This document shows, one piece after another, positions 21,383 to 33,189 of a stretch of DNA of 64,000 nucleotides; within the stretch, counting starts at the first letter, position 1; each line of letters opens with the position of its first letter. The notes below the pieces were generated by a model, which was given only the letters and a program-made list of their open reading frames with translations, did no database searches and was not told the origin of the DNA. This stretch comes from Agarophyton chilense (lineage: Eukaryota; Rhodophyta; Florideophyceae; Gracilariales; Gracilariaceae): contig JARGXX010000092.1 of the NCBI GenBank assembly GCA_030374765.1, forward strand, positions 248,001-312,000, in the 5' to 3' direction. A program made the position numbers and the translations under genes.

Positions 21383-23203
21383 ATGATAAGAACGGATCCC
21401 TGCAAGCGCCGCCGCGATGGCCCCCGCGAACCGCTCTTCGATCGATCGCTTCAACGGGTTCGCTGGGCCTCAGAGACAACCTTGTCTCGTCCTGAAGTCC
21501 CAATAGGACTCGCGAAAGTAGCCACATGGCTAGGAGATGTCGCAGACATCGAAGAGTGCTTCCGCTCATACACCTTCAGAGAGTTGGCTAGCCATCCTTC
21601 ATCAGACCTGACCGTGTGGGGTCGCCGTCACTTCTTGCGACTGTTAATCGAACGACGAGCGCGTCTTGCCGCGTTCCGCTGCTTAATTTCCGATGACTTC
21701 ATCGGCCGGGTAGACATCGAGTTCTACCGACGTCCGGCGGATGAGCCGTACGTAGCGAGGACGCTACGCGAAAGCTTCCTGAACAGGCTTGAAAGTTGGG
21801 CGGACGACCGCCCTCTGGTTCACAAGCTTTGCTTGTCCTTCCCGTACCTCTGCGAGGATGCTGAGGGGATTCCCTGGCTGACCACCTTCGAGGAAGTCCA
21901 CAACGGCATGGGTGCCGAGGAGATTGAGCGCATCCTACGGAATCCGAAAATACTCCGGGTGCTGCCTCCGACGGTCATCCGTGACAACGGAGCCAATTGG
22001 GTCCTCGACCCCTGTAGGCGCGATGCGTCAGGCGACTTTGTCGCAAGGGTACTACCTCCGATGGACGCTTGGCTCGACCAAATCATGACGTACACGCCAC
22101 ATTCTTGGCGACAATTCGAGCGCATGCGCCGCCATAAGTACCAGGTTCTGGTAGCCTACCACCAAGTCGAGGTCGACTGCTTCAAGAAAGATGTCATCCG
22201 CGACATATCATGGCCTTTGCCATCGTGGTGGGAGGAAGTTGAAGTCCCCTACGGGTTCTTCAACGAAATTCCGCCGGTATTCGTCTACCGTGGCTCATAC
22301 TTCACCACGTATCCTGGATACCAAACAGTGCTCCGCACTGAATGGGCCTGCTCGGTGGCACGCCATCTCATCTATGAGGCCCGCGCGGGTCGCTTATGGT
22401 GGATCACTCCACCGGTACGCAAGGACATAAGAGATCTTAATCTCACTGGCGTCGAGCCCGATCTGGCTGATGACGAGCGACGCAACGCCGAAGCGAAGAG
22501 TCTGGAGACTCTATTCGAATTTATCGACAAGACCTGGTGGTCTTCGCTTCCAAAAGACGGGGTGTTTCCTGACTTCCCTGCGACGCCACGCGTCCGAGTG
22601 TGTGGCGCAATGTGCCCTGCCCACAACGATGGAGCAACTCCAGTGCATCGCGGCTGTGATTGGGTTGTCTTCAACCCAGTCCTTTGGACTCTGGACATTC
22701 CAGAACAATACCTAGTCATCCATGACCAAGGAGGCAACTTCGTTGTGGAGAATCCGCGGGCGGACTTCATCGCTCCTCTCTCTGTAGGCCAGGTATCTAC
22801 CTCGGCGAACTCGACGAACTCGGTACGCCTTGCAGAATGGCGACGCCAACAACTAGCGAAGCTAGCCTCCGAACTGAAGGATGTCGGCATGGTCGACCAA
22901 CCGTTGGTTAAACGGCCAAAACTTGGATTGGTGCCCGCACCGCCAAGTGAGCTTGCAAAAGAGAACTCCGCTGCAGCTCTTCTGGATGCCCTCAAGGCCT
23001 ACGGGGTGACGAGTCTTGCTCAACTCCAGGCCAGGATGGCCAACAACCCTTCGTCAACTCCGGGACCTGCTGCAGTAGCCGTACCAACCACTTCGACTAC
23101 GGGGGCTATCCCTGATATCAGCAGCACTGCCGTGCCTGCAGGGCCGTCGACGGCCCCTGGGGACGAACTCCTAGATATTGAGGAGGAATTATCTCAAGTG
23201 TAG
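21383..23203 (+). CDS. opposite-strand accessory ORF of the gypsy element (606 aa)
   Basis: A long intact frame on the strand opposite gag-pol, 105 bp inside the LTR. The protein is Trp/Arg-rich with a well-balanced composition for about 500 residues and an Ala/Pro/Thr/Ser tail ending in an acidic DELLDIEEELSQV. Visible features include RWASETTLSRPEVPIGL near residue 30, a YHQVEVDCFKKD segment near 255, GRLWWITPP near 335 and LETLFEFIDKTWWSSLPKDG near 375. No nuclease, RNase H, envelope or zinc-finger motif is evident. The order of the YHQVE, LWW and WW motifs recurs in the broken copy at 40.0-41.9 kb, so the family is shared by more than one element. Opposite-strand ORFs between pol and LTR are known in Grande/Tat-type plant elements, where their function is unclear. 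It could be a transposition regulator or a captured host gene. Confidence 0.8.
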   Translation: MIRTDPCKRRRDGPREPLFDRSLQRVRWASETTLSRPEVPIGLAKVATWLGDVADIEECFRSYTFRELASHPSSDLTVWGRRHFLRLLIERRARLAAFRCLISDDFIGRVDIEFYRRPADEPYVARTLRESFLNRLESWADDRPLVHKLCLSFPYLCEDAEGIPWLTTFEEVHNGMGAEEIERILRNPKILRVLPPTVIRDNGANWVLDPCRRDASGDFVARVLPPMDAWLDQIMTYTPHSWRQFERMRRHKYQVLVAYHQVEVDCFKKDVIRDISWPLPSWWEEVEVPYGFFNEIPPVFVYRGSYFTTYPGYQTVLRTEWACSVARHLIYEARAGRLWWITPPVRKDIRDLNLTGVEPDLADDERRNAEAKSLETLFEFIDKTWWSSLPKDGVFPDFPATPRVRVCGAMCPAHNDGATPVHRGCDWVVFNPVLWTLDIPEQYLVIHDQGGNFVVENPRADFIAPLSVGQVSTSANSTNSVRLAEWRRQQLAKLASELKDVGMVDQPLVKRPKLGLVPAPPSELAKENSAAALLDALKAYGVTSLAQLQARMANNPSSTPGPAAVAVPTTSTTGAIPDISSTAVPAGPSTAPGDELLDIEEELSQV

Positions 23204-23378
23204 CTGTCCAAACCTTCTTTTCATAAAACAAATGCGTTCCCTTGAACACCTGCTTGCCTCCTTTGCTCTATCATTCCAGTAGGTTAGCCATCTAGCGAAT
23301 GTGTTGGGATTGGTACGGGCTCTGCTCCGGCCGCAATAGCGGGGAGCCCGCACAGGTCCAACAGTTTTAGTGTTGTGT

Positions 23379-26300
23379 TTACACTTGCGAGTTTGCCTCA
23401 GCGGGTTCCACTAGGTCATGAGCGGAGCCATGGTTTGCTCGCAGAAGTATCTCATCCCGGTCGGGGACGCTGATCTTCCGTCGTCGGCAGTAGCGAGCCA
23501 CGAGGTTCCACGGCAGGCTATCAGCGGTGTGAAAGGTGTCTTCTTCTGCTGTATATCCGAGCCACCGAACTTTGTACTCGCGTTCCTCCGCCGCTCCCTG
23601 GGTATGACCCACTATCTTGTCTATGACGCTTTCGTCATCTCCCGTCACCGCGGGCGGCTTAGACGCCCCAATGACTACGTGGTCCAAGTTATGACGCTCC
23701 TCGAGAACTTCGTTCTCAATAAGGACCGTGTGGTTTTCCTCGTCACCGCTGATGACCTTGTAAGGTCCAACGACCTTTCGTCTCAATTTACGGGAGATCT
23801 TCTCACCTGGAACCTCTGGCTCCCTAGGGTCTAAGTGCCTCCGCAGGTACACATACGTACCGGGTTCCGGCTTTCGCTTCTCAACGACGCGAGCATCGTA
23901 CCGCTGCTTGTAGCGTTGCTGCGCTTTAGTTAAGGCACCGGTCGCGCGCGAAAGCAGTTGACGCAGCTGTGTCAAAAACTGCATCTTAATCTCGCGAGGA
24001 GCCTTCCCTTTTAGGGTTCCGAGTCTCTGTAGAGCCAGCGGCTCCGGGGCGTTAGCGAGTACCAACTCGAACGGGGAATGGCCGGTGATAGAATGGACTT
24101 GTGTATTGTACCCAAAGGTCAGCGCATCGCTGTAAAGGTCCCAGTTGTGCTGATGCTCAGCAACATAATGCCTCAAGGCAGACAACATGGTTCGGTTGAA
24201 CCTTTCGACTTGACCGTTGGTCTGCGGATGGTACGTGGACGTGAAGAGGTTCTTGATGCCAAGGATTTGGCAGGCGCTCTGAAAGAACTTCGAGGCGAAG
24301 TTAGATCCATTGTCCTACAGGACAGTGACGGGTGGTCCGTAGACAAACACCCAATGGGTTCAGAACGCCCTTGCAATTGCGAACTCATCGGTGTTCGACA
24401 AAGGGATGGTCTTCGTCAACTTTGTGAAGCGGTCACAGATCACCAGCAAGTAACGATTACCTCTACTCGTAGTCTGAAGTGGCCCCAGGATGTCGATCGC
24501 GACACTTTCCAGCGGTGCGGTCGCCGGGAACAGCTTCAATCGGGAGCTTTTTCTCACAAGAGAAATCCTCTCCTTCACACACGAGTCACACTCGTTGACC
24601 AAACGGTACACATCGGCGGCCATGCTTGGCCAGTAATAGCGTCGACGCATCGTGGCGTACATCCTTCGTCCTCCCGGGTGTCCTGCGACACGGGGGTAAT
24701 GATGCATATGCATCACGCGCTCCCTTAGCGATTTTGGTGTGAGCACCTGCTCGCTTTGATCTATTCTAGCTTTGCGGACTAATAGTCCATCGTGGTCCGT
24801 GTACACACGGGATTTGGGGTCATGGAGAGACCGTTCTTTCATGTCCTCACAGAACGAGTCTGTGGCTTGCTCGGCGAGCAATTCTTCTAGCGAAACCGCC
24901 GTCTGCTCATGTTCTTCAACGTCGAGGGCGGCATCCCAAGGATGCGAGGCATTGCAGAACATGATGCTCGGGCCTGTAGCCTCCGGCTCACACACAAAAC
25001 AGGGTATGTCCTCTGAAGGTCTCATAGCGGTCTCACCATCTGTGGGCATGCGCGACAACGCATCGGCCGCTTGGTTTTCCGAGCCCTTCTTGTAAATGAC
25101 TTCGTAATCATACTCTGCGAGGCGTAACCTCCATCTAGTTAGGCGGCTATTCGCGTCGGAGTCCGACAATCCGAGAAGCCATCTCAAGGACTGGTGGTCG
25201 CTGATCACTGTGAAATGCGTGCGCTCTAAGTAAGGCCGTAATATGGTCAGCGCCCACACAACTGCGAGACATTCTCGCTCCGTTGTGGAGTATCTCCTCT
25301 CGGTGGCAGACAAGGTCCGGCTCCAATACCCAACTGGATGACGGATTTCGTTATGAACTTGCGTCAAGACGCAACCAATCTGGCCAGCACTGGCATCGGT
25401 CTCCACCGTAAACGAGCGGTGTGCCCTTGGTAGCTTTAACACTGGCACGTGCGTAAGTGCTTGCTTAAGCATTTCGAACGCTTTTAACTGCTCAGCTGTG
25501 AGCTGCGGCAATCGAGGTGAAACCTCTTTCTTCGTAAGCTCCGTCAGCGGTGCAGCAACTTTCGCCAAATTTCGCACAAAACGTCGGTAGACGTTGCATA
25601 TTCCGAGAAAGGATCGAGCTTCAGTCTGCGTCGCAGGTGGTCGCGCCTTCTGGAGAGCCTCAAGGTTCTTCGTGGCAACTTCCAACAGGCCCGGTTTGAT
25701 TACGTGGCCAAGGTAATCTACTGACCTCTGAAAGAAGTGACACTTCTTCAACTTCAGGGTTAACCCTGCGTTTCTGAGAACAGTGAGTATCTCGTCCACA
25801 TGTCGTATGTGTTCGTCCGCATTTTTGGAGAAGATGATGACATCATCAATATACACCAGGCAACGTTGCCATTTGAATCCTGCTAGCAGGATATCCACGA
25901 TTCTCTGGAACGTTGCTGGGGCGTTGCAAAGCCCAAAGGGCATACGAGTGAACCTATAGGTCCCTGCGTGACACGTGAACGTGGTTTTGTCCTGATCTTC
26001 AGGCGCGACGGACAGTTGCCAATACCCGCTATTGCAATCTAGCGTGGTAAAGAACTGGGCCTCGCCCAAGCTGTCAAGACATTCGTTTATGCGGGGTAGG
26101 GGATAGGTATCCTTCACGGTAAGGGCGTTGAGGCGCCTAAAATCTACGCAGAAGCGTAGGCTTCCGTCGGGTTTCGGAACAAAGACAACTGGGCTTGCCC
26201 ACTCTGACCTGGCCGGTTCGATGACACCTGCATCAAGCATACGCTTAACTTCGGCGAACTCGTGTTCTCTAATCTTCGGTCCAGCTCGATAAGGCTGCGA

Positions 26301-27266
26301 GTGAACAGGGGTTGCCCCTGACATCAACTTGATCCGATGAGGAGGTCCTCGAATCTCTCCAAGCTTACCGCTCCACATGTCTTCATGCTTACCAAGCATC
26401 TCTTTCACGGCACGCTGCATCTTTGGCGAGATCTCCGAGAGATCTATCGAGTCCAAGAGGCTCGTTGGAGGCTCGGTCGTCTGCGACTCTCTAGTGTCAC
26501 ATGCCGGGTGTGGCCTGAGGTTTCCGGGTTCCGGTTCCTCGGGTTGTCGATCGTGCAGGATTGCGTAGATGTCTGACGGGCGCTGCGGAACAGCACGACC
26601 AAGGACTTGTCCTTTACAAAGCGTCACTTCGTGACGAGCGAAGTTGGCGACAATAACTCTGAACGGTCTGTTGCTGCGAACGTTCGCGACGCCATTCGCC
26701 AGACGAACGCGATATTTGTCGAAGAGCTTCTCTTCTGGCTGGAGGAAGAAACTTCCTCCATCGGCGCACCTCGCCAAGACGATGGTTTCAGAGCTAGGAG
26801 AAAGGGCTATCTTCCGTGCAACGTGAATACGTCTGCAATGGTAGAAGGGGTCCTTCTTTAGCTTCTTTCCCTCACCCTTCGGTGGCGTGTGACGCCAATC
26901 AGATGCCGGTCGTCGGTATATCGGAACAGATGAGTAGTTACTCATATATAGGGTCCCCCTCTTAGGGTGGATAGCGTCAACTTGCTTATCGATGAAATCA
27001 CATCCTAGGATCACGTCTGTACTCAGACGTTCGGCGACCAGGAATGGCACGTGTGCCAGATAATCCGCGATGCGGACGGTTAGCACGGTGGTGCCGCTTA
27101 TTTTGAGGGCATGCCCTCCTGCGTCGTTAAGTCCGAGGGTCTTCTGAGCGGGTGCCAATGGGGTTATCCTCAACCCCGGAACTGCATCCTGGTGGATGAG
27201 GTTAGGAGCGGCCCCTGTATCCAATACGGATAAAACCTCCATGGCATCGTCTTTGGTAAAGCCCAC
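23379..27266 (-). pseudogene. pol: gypsy pol: protease, reverse transcriptase, RNase H, integrase, chromodomain
   Basis: In sense order the protein shows an aspartic protease box (VLDTGAAPN) near its start, reverse transcriptase with PLPRINECLD, a TTLDCNSGYWQ box and the YIDDVIIFSKN catalytic loop, RNase H (TVETDASAGQIGCVLTQ, and the TERECLAVVWAL box), an HHCC zinc domain at the start of integrase (HMHHYPRVAGHPGG, then CDSCVKER), an integrase core opening with AIDILGPL, and a C-terminal chromodomain (YKVRWLGYTAEEDTFHTADSL). This is the Ty3/gypsy order; the chromodomain places it in the chromovirus group, which tends to target chromatin. Nearly whole, with about one break. Confidence 0.93.
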
Positions 27267-27520
27267 ACGGGCTACAACTTTGTAGTTGAAGCGTCCTATT
27301 TTGAGGACGGGGTCCTGTTGCGGCGTAACAACTTCTGCACACTTGTCTAATAGACACTTGGTAACGATTTCGTCACCTTCCTCTCTGATATCCGGAGTCT
27401 TAGAAGAGAAGACTTGGGCCTCTAAGTCCGGGGGACGTTTCCCTCAGCTTGGGTCTCAGCGTTGTCCTTGCGAAGGACCTGGGGTTGCGCGAACACCGCG
27501 CTAGGTCGTAGGGCCTGGTA

Positions 27521-28675
27521 TCATCTTCGTGGAGGCGTGAGTCCTGCCACGAAGTAGACCATCGCCGGCATCCTTGCCGCTATCCCTAAAGAGGCCTCCA
27601 TTATACGCTGTCGAGCCTGCGCTCGCATGGCTGGAGTGATCCACTCGCAATCAGCGACCACGTGGTCGGGATTGGCGCACAAGTAACAAGCTCCGTAAGC
27701 TTCGCGTCGCGTTGCATGCTGGCTCCGCTGGAGCCTTCGATCAACCCACCCAACGCGCTTGGGCTGCGCCCACTCCTCCATACGGGTGTTATAGTTTGAC
27801 ACTACCGGAAGCGCAGGGTCACTTTGTCCCAACGGGTCAGATTGCAGAAGGGTTTCCGCCTCTGTTGTGCTACAGCTGTAGCTTGGGTCCGTAGGCGGAC
27901 CCTCTACATCGGTGCCGATATGCAGTATGGCGTCGTCGCCAAGATTAAGGCCTGTCAGAGCCGTATCGTTGGAAAGGGTCGTACCCTCCAGTGACATCAC
28001 CGGTGCCTTAGCCTGATACGGCTTAACATTCAACGGATGCCTGAGAGGTCGCGTCAGCCTTGACGTAAGTCCATGAGACATAGCCAGTTCAACCACAGCG
28101 TCCAAGGTCGTAAATCGATCGCGGTGGAGCTGGCGGTCTCGTGTCACACACGAAGCGACGCTGGGCAAGAGCCCTTCGATGAAGGAAGCAATTTGCTCTT
28201 CCTGTGAATAAACCCCACCAAGTCTCGAGACCTTCAGGCGGACACGCTGTCCGAAAGACTGCTCAGTTTCACCAGCCCTCTGGCGTAGTAGTCGGAGATC
28301 ACGTACTAGATCCTGGATATACTCATCCTTCGCGTAGCTGCGTAGCAGCCATGTGATAGCCTCTGGCCATGACTTGATTCCCGTGGAGGAATCGTCAATC
28401 GCGTCCACGTGCAAAGCACTGTCGTACGCTATACAGGCATTGCCCGTCAGGAAGTACGGGAGTACTAACTTTGCCATACCTTCGGAGATTCCGTTGTTAT
28501 TGGCCTCGCGTTTGAACGCGGCTAAAAAGGTCATGACTGACATAGGATCTGCTCCGTCGAACCGACGGTTCGCCATGGTGGTATTGAACCGCTTGACCAT
28601 AGAAGCGACACGTCGCTTAACTTTCGAGCTCTCGCTTGTTGCTCGATTATCTAACCGATATGTGTTGTACGACAA
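27521..28675 (-). CDS. gag: gypsy gag polyprotein
   Basis: A 384-aa frame. The middle matches the retrotransposon gag capsid fold region (FDGADPMSVMTFLAAFKREAN, then ITWLLRSYAKDEYIQDL and FIEGLLPSV). A single CCHC zinc knuckle of the C-x2-C-x4-H-x4-C type (CYLCANPDHVVADC) lies near residue 335 and would bind the RNA genome. It is separated from pol by about 250 bases, so pol is probably reached by recoding or separate processing. It looks intact. Confidence 0.9.
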   Translation of the reverse strand: MSYNTYRLDNRATSESSKVKRRVASMVKRFNTTMANRRFDGADPMSVMTFLAAFKREANNNGISEGMAKLVLPYFLTGNACIAYDSALHVDAIDDSSTGIKSWPEAITWLLRSYAKDEYIQDLVRDLRLLRQRAGETEQSFGQRVRLKVSRLGGVYSQEEQIASFIEGLLPSVASCVTRDRQLHRDRFTTLDAVVELAMSHGLTSRLTRPLRHPLNVKPYQAKAPVMSLEGTTLSNDTALTGLNLGDDAILHIGTDVEGPPTDPSYSCSTTEAETLLQSDPLGQSDPALPVVSNYNTRMEEWAQPKRVGWVDRRLQRSQHATRREAYGACYLCANPDHVVADCEWITPAMRAQARQRIMEASLGIAARMPAMVYFVAGLTPPRR

Positions 28676-28930
28676 GACTTTCTTGAAGCGGCTATTAGCA
28701 GGGTTAATCTCTGCGAGATTATGCTTCCGCTGAGTGCTGGGGCGTTGTTCTTTGTAGAACTAGCCTCTCGACCACTGCCCGAAAAGGACTGATTGTCGTT
28801 CGAAGTCGAACGCCTGAAGGAAGCACCTGATGGGGTGCTCATGACTGGGTCCGGGTGACGACCTGGGCAAAAAGACGAGTACCTCCTTGAATTTGAAGAA
28901 GTGAGACTGCGTAGTCTCTTGTGTTTCTAA

Positions 28931-28942
28931 GTCGGGAGACCA
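28931..28942 (-). other. candidate primer-binding site of the gypsy element
   Basis: Four bases after the LTR end on the sense strand reads TGGTCTCCCGAC, complementary to the 3' end of a tRNA finishing GTCGGGAGACCA. The same CTGGTCTCCCGA string also lies just inside the LTR end about 20 bases away. Which tRNA it matches is unknown. Confidence 0.55.
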
Positions 28943-28946
28943 GAAA

Positions 28947-30125
28947 TGTAACGCAGTGCGCTACTCGGGAGACCAGCCGCGGGCGGCGAGAGCTACGCGC
29001 AGGCAGAGCCTGGAAAGCCGGGGTCGGCTATCTGACCCTAGAGTCCGCAACGACTCAAGAGAGGCGTCGTCTCACAGGCGAGGAGTGTCGACTAGACACA
29101 GACTCCTATCGTTCCACAGGAGCTCTTGGCGTCCGGAAGACGTGCTCGGAGTGGTGTCGATCCGACACGAACCGAAGTGATCGGCCTGGATATACGCCGC
29201 GTATGACGAGTAGCCGGGGCGAGCCCCGGGATTGTACCAGAGCCCGGACGAGCGCCACGACCCTAACGTCGGCAACGACGCACCAACCACTTCACCCAAC
29301 GGGTGGCGATAACAAAGCAGGGCAAGCCCTGAGATTGTACCAGCGCTCAGACGAGAGCGTCTGCTTGGCTATGCCGACTGGCGCCACAAAGTTGTAATCA
29401 CCCACACCGAACGGGTGACGATAGCAAAGCAGGGCAAGCCCTGGGATTGAACCAGCGCCCAGACGAATGCGCCTGCCTGGCTTTGCCAGCTGCACCTGAA
29501 ACTGATACTCACTTATCCGAGGCTCCCGATCCACACCTCGGTATCCAACGGATACAGGTCTACAATCTGCTCGGGCAGTAGAACTGCCAGCGGTCCAATA
29601 GACCGAGCGAAAGTGCAATGCGCCACGCGGCGACCGATGGCCGTGAGGGCAAGGACTGGACGGGGAATACTCGATAGGCTAAAACGCGAGAGATACCTCT
29701 GCAGCAGTTGATCAGACTGCTGCCTGTCTTGTCGGCGTCGACTGGGAACGAAGGTCTGATAACCCTATAGTCTCAAGACACGAACTGGTAGTTCGGAGGC
29801 GTCTCTCACCTCTTCGACTTTACTTCGGTCTAGCCCCCGGCGACCCGGCGCTCAAGTACCGCCGGCCGCTTAGCAGTTAGCCATTACGATAGATTACAAC
29901 TAATAAATACAATTAAAAATTACAAGGCAGCAATGCAGAGCACTGCATGGTGCCAACCACACGAACTAGCTGCCGGCCATGGCCACACGTATGACACCTA
30001 GCGCCGTGCACGGTATTCCATCCTGGCAGTATGCCAGCTATTACGGCGTCGTCACTGCTTAGTGTAAAGAGGTCGGAGGAGGGTGGCTACTTGTCCTCAA
30101 TAAAGACCCAGCGCGTTGCGTCACA
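28947..30125 (-). repeat. gypsy LTR, 5' LTR in the element's sense
   Basis: Same length and end sequences as the LTR at 20100-21278, with about 2% substitutions and no length change. It would carry the element's promoter; the three hairpin modules lie at about 29207-29510. Confidence 0.95.
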
Positions 30126-32600
30126 TATTTACATGCAGAGGATATATATATGGGTTTTTAAGATAGTAGCGAAGGATAGTCCGTGAGTGCGTCTGCCTTT
30201 AAGGTATCGAAGAGGTCATTTGTGTGCTTGCTTACGATGTTTTTTAGCTTTTTCATAAGTTGGGATATACGATTGGTGGCTTAGGCGATCTCTAATCGAG
30301 TGCAGTGGGTGACATATCTCATGTTCTGTTGGATCTATTCATTCATGGTACGGGCGGAAGTCCAGGGCATGTCTATGTTGGTATTTTTATGTACGGATAT
30401 TCAGGACTACAATTTGTGTTAAGGTGTTGCTATATAAGTATCAAGCGTGGTCCACCAGTGGTTTTAGATCCGCTTTGCGTGCATACATCAGGATTCTTTC
30501 TAGCTCTTCGAACGTTTATAGGCGTGTGAGTTGTGGTTTTGGTGCTGTACCAGAGTTGGTACAAAAACGTGTTTGTTGTGTAATAATGCATGAGCTTGTT
30601 TCACAATACAATGTCTTTGGCTGCGTCTTTACAGTAGGAACTATCGAGTTTGGTTGTCGTGAGGGGTGCCCTGACGGATTCTACGATTCTGCGATAAAGA
30701 CTTTCTGCTACGCCATTCTCCAGTCGTTGTTCGGGGTTCTGAGACGTTACTGTATGGTGTCTGGTGTAAACGATGTGTTGTACTTTTTGATAAGTTCTGT
30801 TTAGCATCGTCGCTACGAAAGTGTCGTAGAGGAGGCACGATTTTGTGTTTGATGTGGTGCAGTGGTGTATAGATATGTTTTGGTATATTTTTGCGATCAC
30901 GAATGAAGTGTGTGACGAGGAAGTTGCTTGTTGCCGAAATCATAAGAAGCATATGGTTGGTTCCATGTCTTGATGTGAGTTTTAGGGGTACAGAAGTGTC
31001 GGAGCTGACGTACATCTCAGTGAAATGTTCATTGGCTTTGCTCTTATCTGGCACCAGTTAGATTTTGGCATCATCGCAAGCACTGCATTTTAGCTAAGCA
31101 TCTGATGGAAGTGTGGCTTGTATGAGTGATAAGAGTTTTGTATTTGCCGTGAGTGCCATTTTTTTTGGTGGACATGCTTAAATTTAGTATGCTAGTTGTG
31201 TGCGCGAAATTGGAGGTTGAAGCGACTTGTGTCGAGCCTCGGGTAGCTTAAATATCCTATTGGAGCTGTTGGAAGAAATCTTAGCGTTTTAATGACTGGT
31301 GGTGATAGTACTGTTGGTCTGGTCCACAAAGGTCGCGAGGGTTTTTTAATCTTTTTATGTTTGTATGTCTTGTTTGTGTGTGTGCTTATTGTCCTCGTTC
31401 TATGGTGCTTTTGTTTTAGTATTTTGACCGGCATGGTTCGTGCTTTATATGATTCTTTGGTTGGGAGGGGCATTGATGGTGCGGCAGGATGCCATTGTTA
31501 TAACTGCGAGAGAGGGGGGAGGGGGGGGGGGGGGGCGGGGTTCGCTGTTGCGTCTGTGGTCTAAATGTGCTTTGCCGTGAATGCTAAGAGTCCTTATCGG
31601 GTCGCAAAGTTATTTACGGAATGATGGTTGTGTTGAAGGGACAGCTTTTACGACTGCGTGTGTCTAGATTAGTCTCTTCATTTCGGTTTTTACCTACACC
31701 ATTTCTCTCGGGGTACACATGGTCTAATGATTGGTGATCAATTGTGTTAGAATGGGCGTGGTGAGTATTTGCAGGGTGAGCATAAGGTGGGTAAGGCGGG
31801 TGGGATGTGCGTCAATTTCTAAGAAACACTTACCAGTTGCATCTGGTTCGGCTTCGGAAACTTCGTCTATTTGCTTCTATGGCGGGTTTGGGTGAGAAGG
31901 TTTGGTTTAGTATGTGTTTGGAGATGGCAACGGGAGTGGAAGTGGGTAATTGGGATGTGAAGGGGCTGGATCAACGTGGAAACAATAGGCATGGGGATTC
32001 AAATATCTATTTTGCGAGTTGCTTGCCTCTCTGCATTGTGTATCTGTGTTGTTACAGTGTACGTCAAAGGCTTTATGATGCGAGCAGAATTGGTTGGGTG
32101 GGACTGGATAGTTGGGTAAAGAGGATCTGCGAAAGTTTGGGAGTAGTTTGTATTTATTGAGCTGTTGTAGATAGTTTCCTGTGAAATATTGCGATCTGGG
32201 TGCGATTGTTGAGCTGAGAGGCCATTCTTTGTACAGGCTGTGTAGGGAATTAAACAGTTGTGAAAAGTTGCGGATCATGGTCGGATTATTTGCGAGAATA
32301 TATCTTAGGATTGGCATGACTGTTGCATGTTTCCTCAGCCTTGCTTTGGTGGTTCTAACGTGGTGTTTCTCTAGATAATGTCTGGATATAGGGTGACTAC
32401 CATCTTTTGCCTGACCGCGAGATAAGCTTGGAGATATTCGTCGAAGACAGTGGGGTTTCGTGATTCTTCACTTTCGGCCTTAGTTTTGAGGAACTGGTAC
32501 TTCTTTTTAGTGGCCTGAGTGATGTGAGAAATTTTTTTCTGGAGGAGGTCCAACGGCGTTGGGTCTTCTCTTGGGGCAGGGAGTAACCCAAAGATGTCAA
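30126..32600 (-). mobile_element. Ty1/copia-like relic, gag to RNase H start (continues at 19860-20099)
   Basis: Minus-strand parts in sense order are: basic gag/protease-like stretches (about 32.6-31.9 kb); an integrase core at about 31050-30640, with SSDTSVPLKLTSRHGTNHMLL and a FIRDRKN segment and FRSDDAKQN, the SD-GP-T-GG-Y-x-FID and K-x-LRSDN-E boxes; then about 30290-30160, NMRYVTHCTRLEIAQATNRISQLM, the copia TRPDIAYAVNR-SQFM box before RNase H. The RT domain is largely absent. The RNase H box then continues beyond the gypsy insertion. Old, with many interruptions. Confidence 0.6.
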
Positions 32601-33189
32601 AGGATACACTACTGAGAATTGCTGAGGGGGATACGGCTTTGTTTAGACTGGTGTTACTTAAGCTTTGGTTCTTCTGGGGGTGATTCAGGGTTGCTTCTGA
32701 GATGTGGTAATGCTTCTATGGCGACAGCATATGTTTTCAACGATTGATACCAAATTGCGTAGTTGCTGGTGTCTAGGGACGGAATTCTACGACGTTTGTC
32801 TGTTTACATGATTTGACTGCGTGAGGTGTTGGGGTTGATGCTGTTAAGGGGTGGAGGATGATGGCAGTTTTATGTGATGTCCCCGGGGTTATGGGAGTCG
32901 TTGGAGGCGATGCTCTTGTTGTTGTACTGCGGTTGTAGGGAGAGGTTTAATTTTAGTTTTTACCCTGAGTGTTGGGCTTAGTGGGAGAATATCTTATTCG
33001 TGGTAGGTAAGGGTGACGGCTTTTCGTCGTGTGCGAAGGCCACTACATTTGACTAACAACCATGGCTTGTCGCTTACTTTTCATTCGTCATTGCATTGGT
33101 TTTGTGCTCTTCCTGCACTGTAGTGATGTTTCACACTGAATACAGGATTGTATTGGCTTAACCTCTCCAACGTATATATTGAAAACTTA
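32600..33189. other. no recognisable gene
   Basis: T/G-rich plus strand without open frames of note; probably the upstream, non-coding part of the copia relic. Confidence 0.4.

Larger units (their letters stand above)
20100..30125 (-). mobile_element. Ty3/gypsy LTR retrotransposon with chromodomain and an opposite-strand ORF, nearly whole
   Basis: Two direct LTRs of 1,179 bp (20100-21278 and 28947-30125) begin TG and end CA and flank an 7.7-kb interior. They differ at roughly two dozen positions by eye, about 2%, so the insertion is young. The flanking pentamers TATAT (20095-20099) and TATTT (30126-30130) are a one-mismatch target duplication. Gag (27521-28675) and pol (23379-27266) read on the minus strand; a primer-binding candidate follows the right LTR and a purine tract precedes the left one, in keeping with that orientation. 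A 606-aa ORF on the plus strand lies between the end of pol and the left LTR, the position used by opposite-strand ORFs in some plant gypsy lineages. The element looks nearly whole, with about one break in pol. It sits inside an older copia relic. Confidence 0.95.

Noticed and set aside
24078-24728. Plus-strand frames inside gypsy pol (also 23418-23834 and 26337-26861)
   Set aside because: Antisense shadows of the pol reading frame, with no motifs of their own; unlike the 606-aa frame they overlap conserved pol domains.
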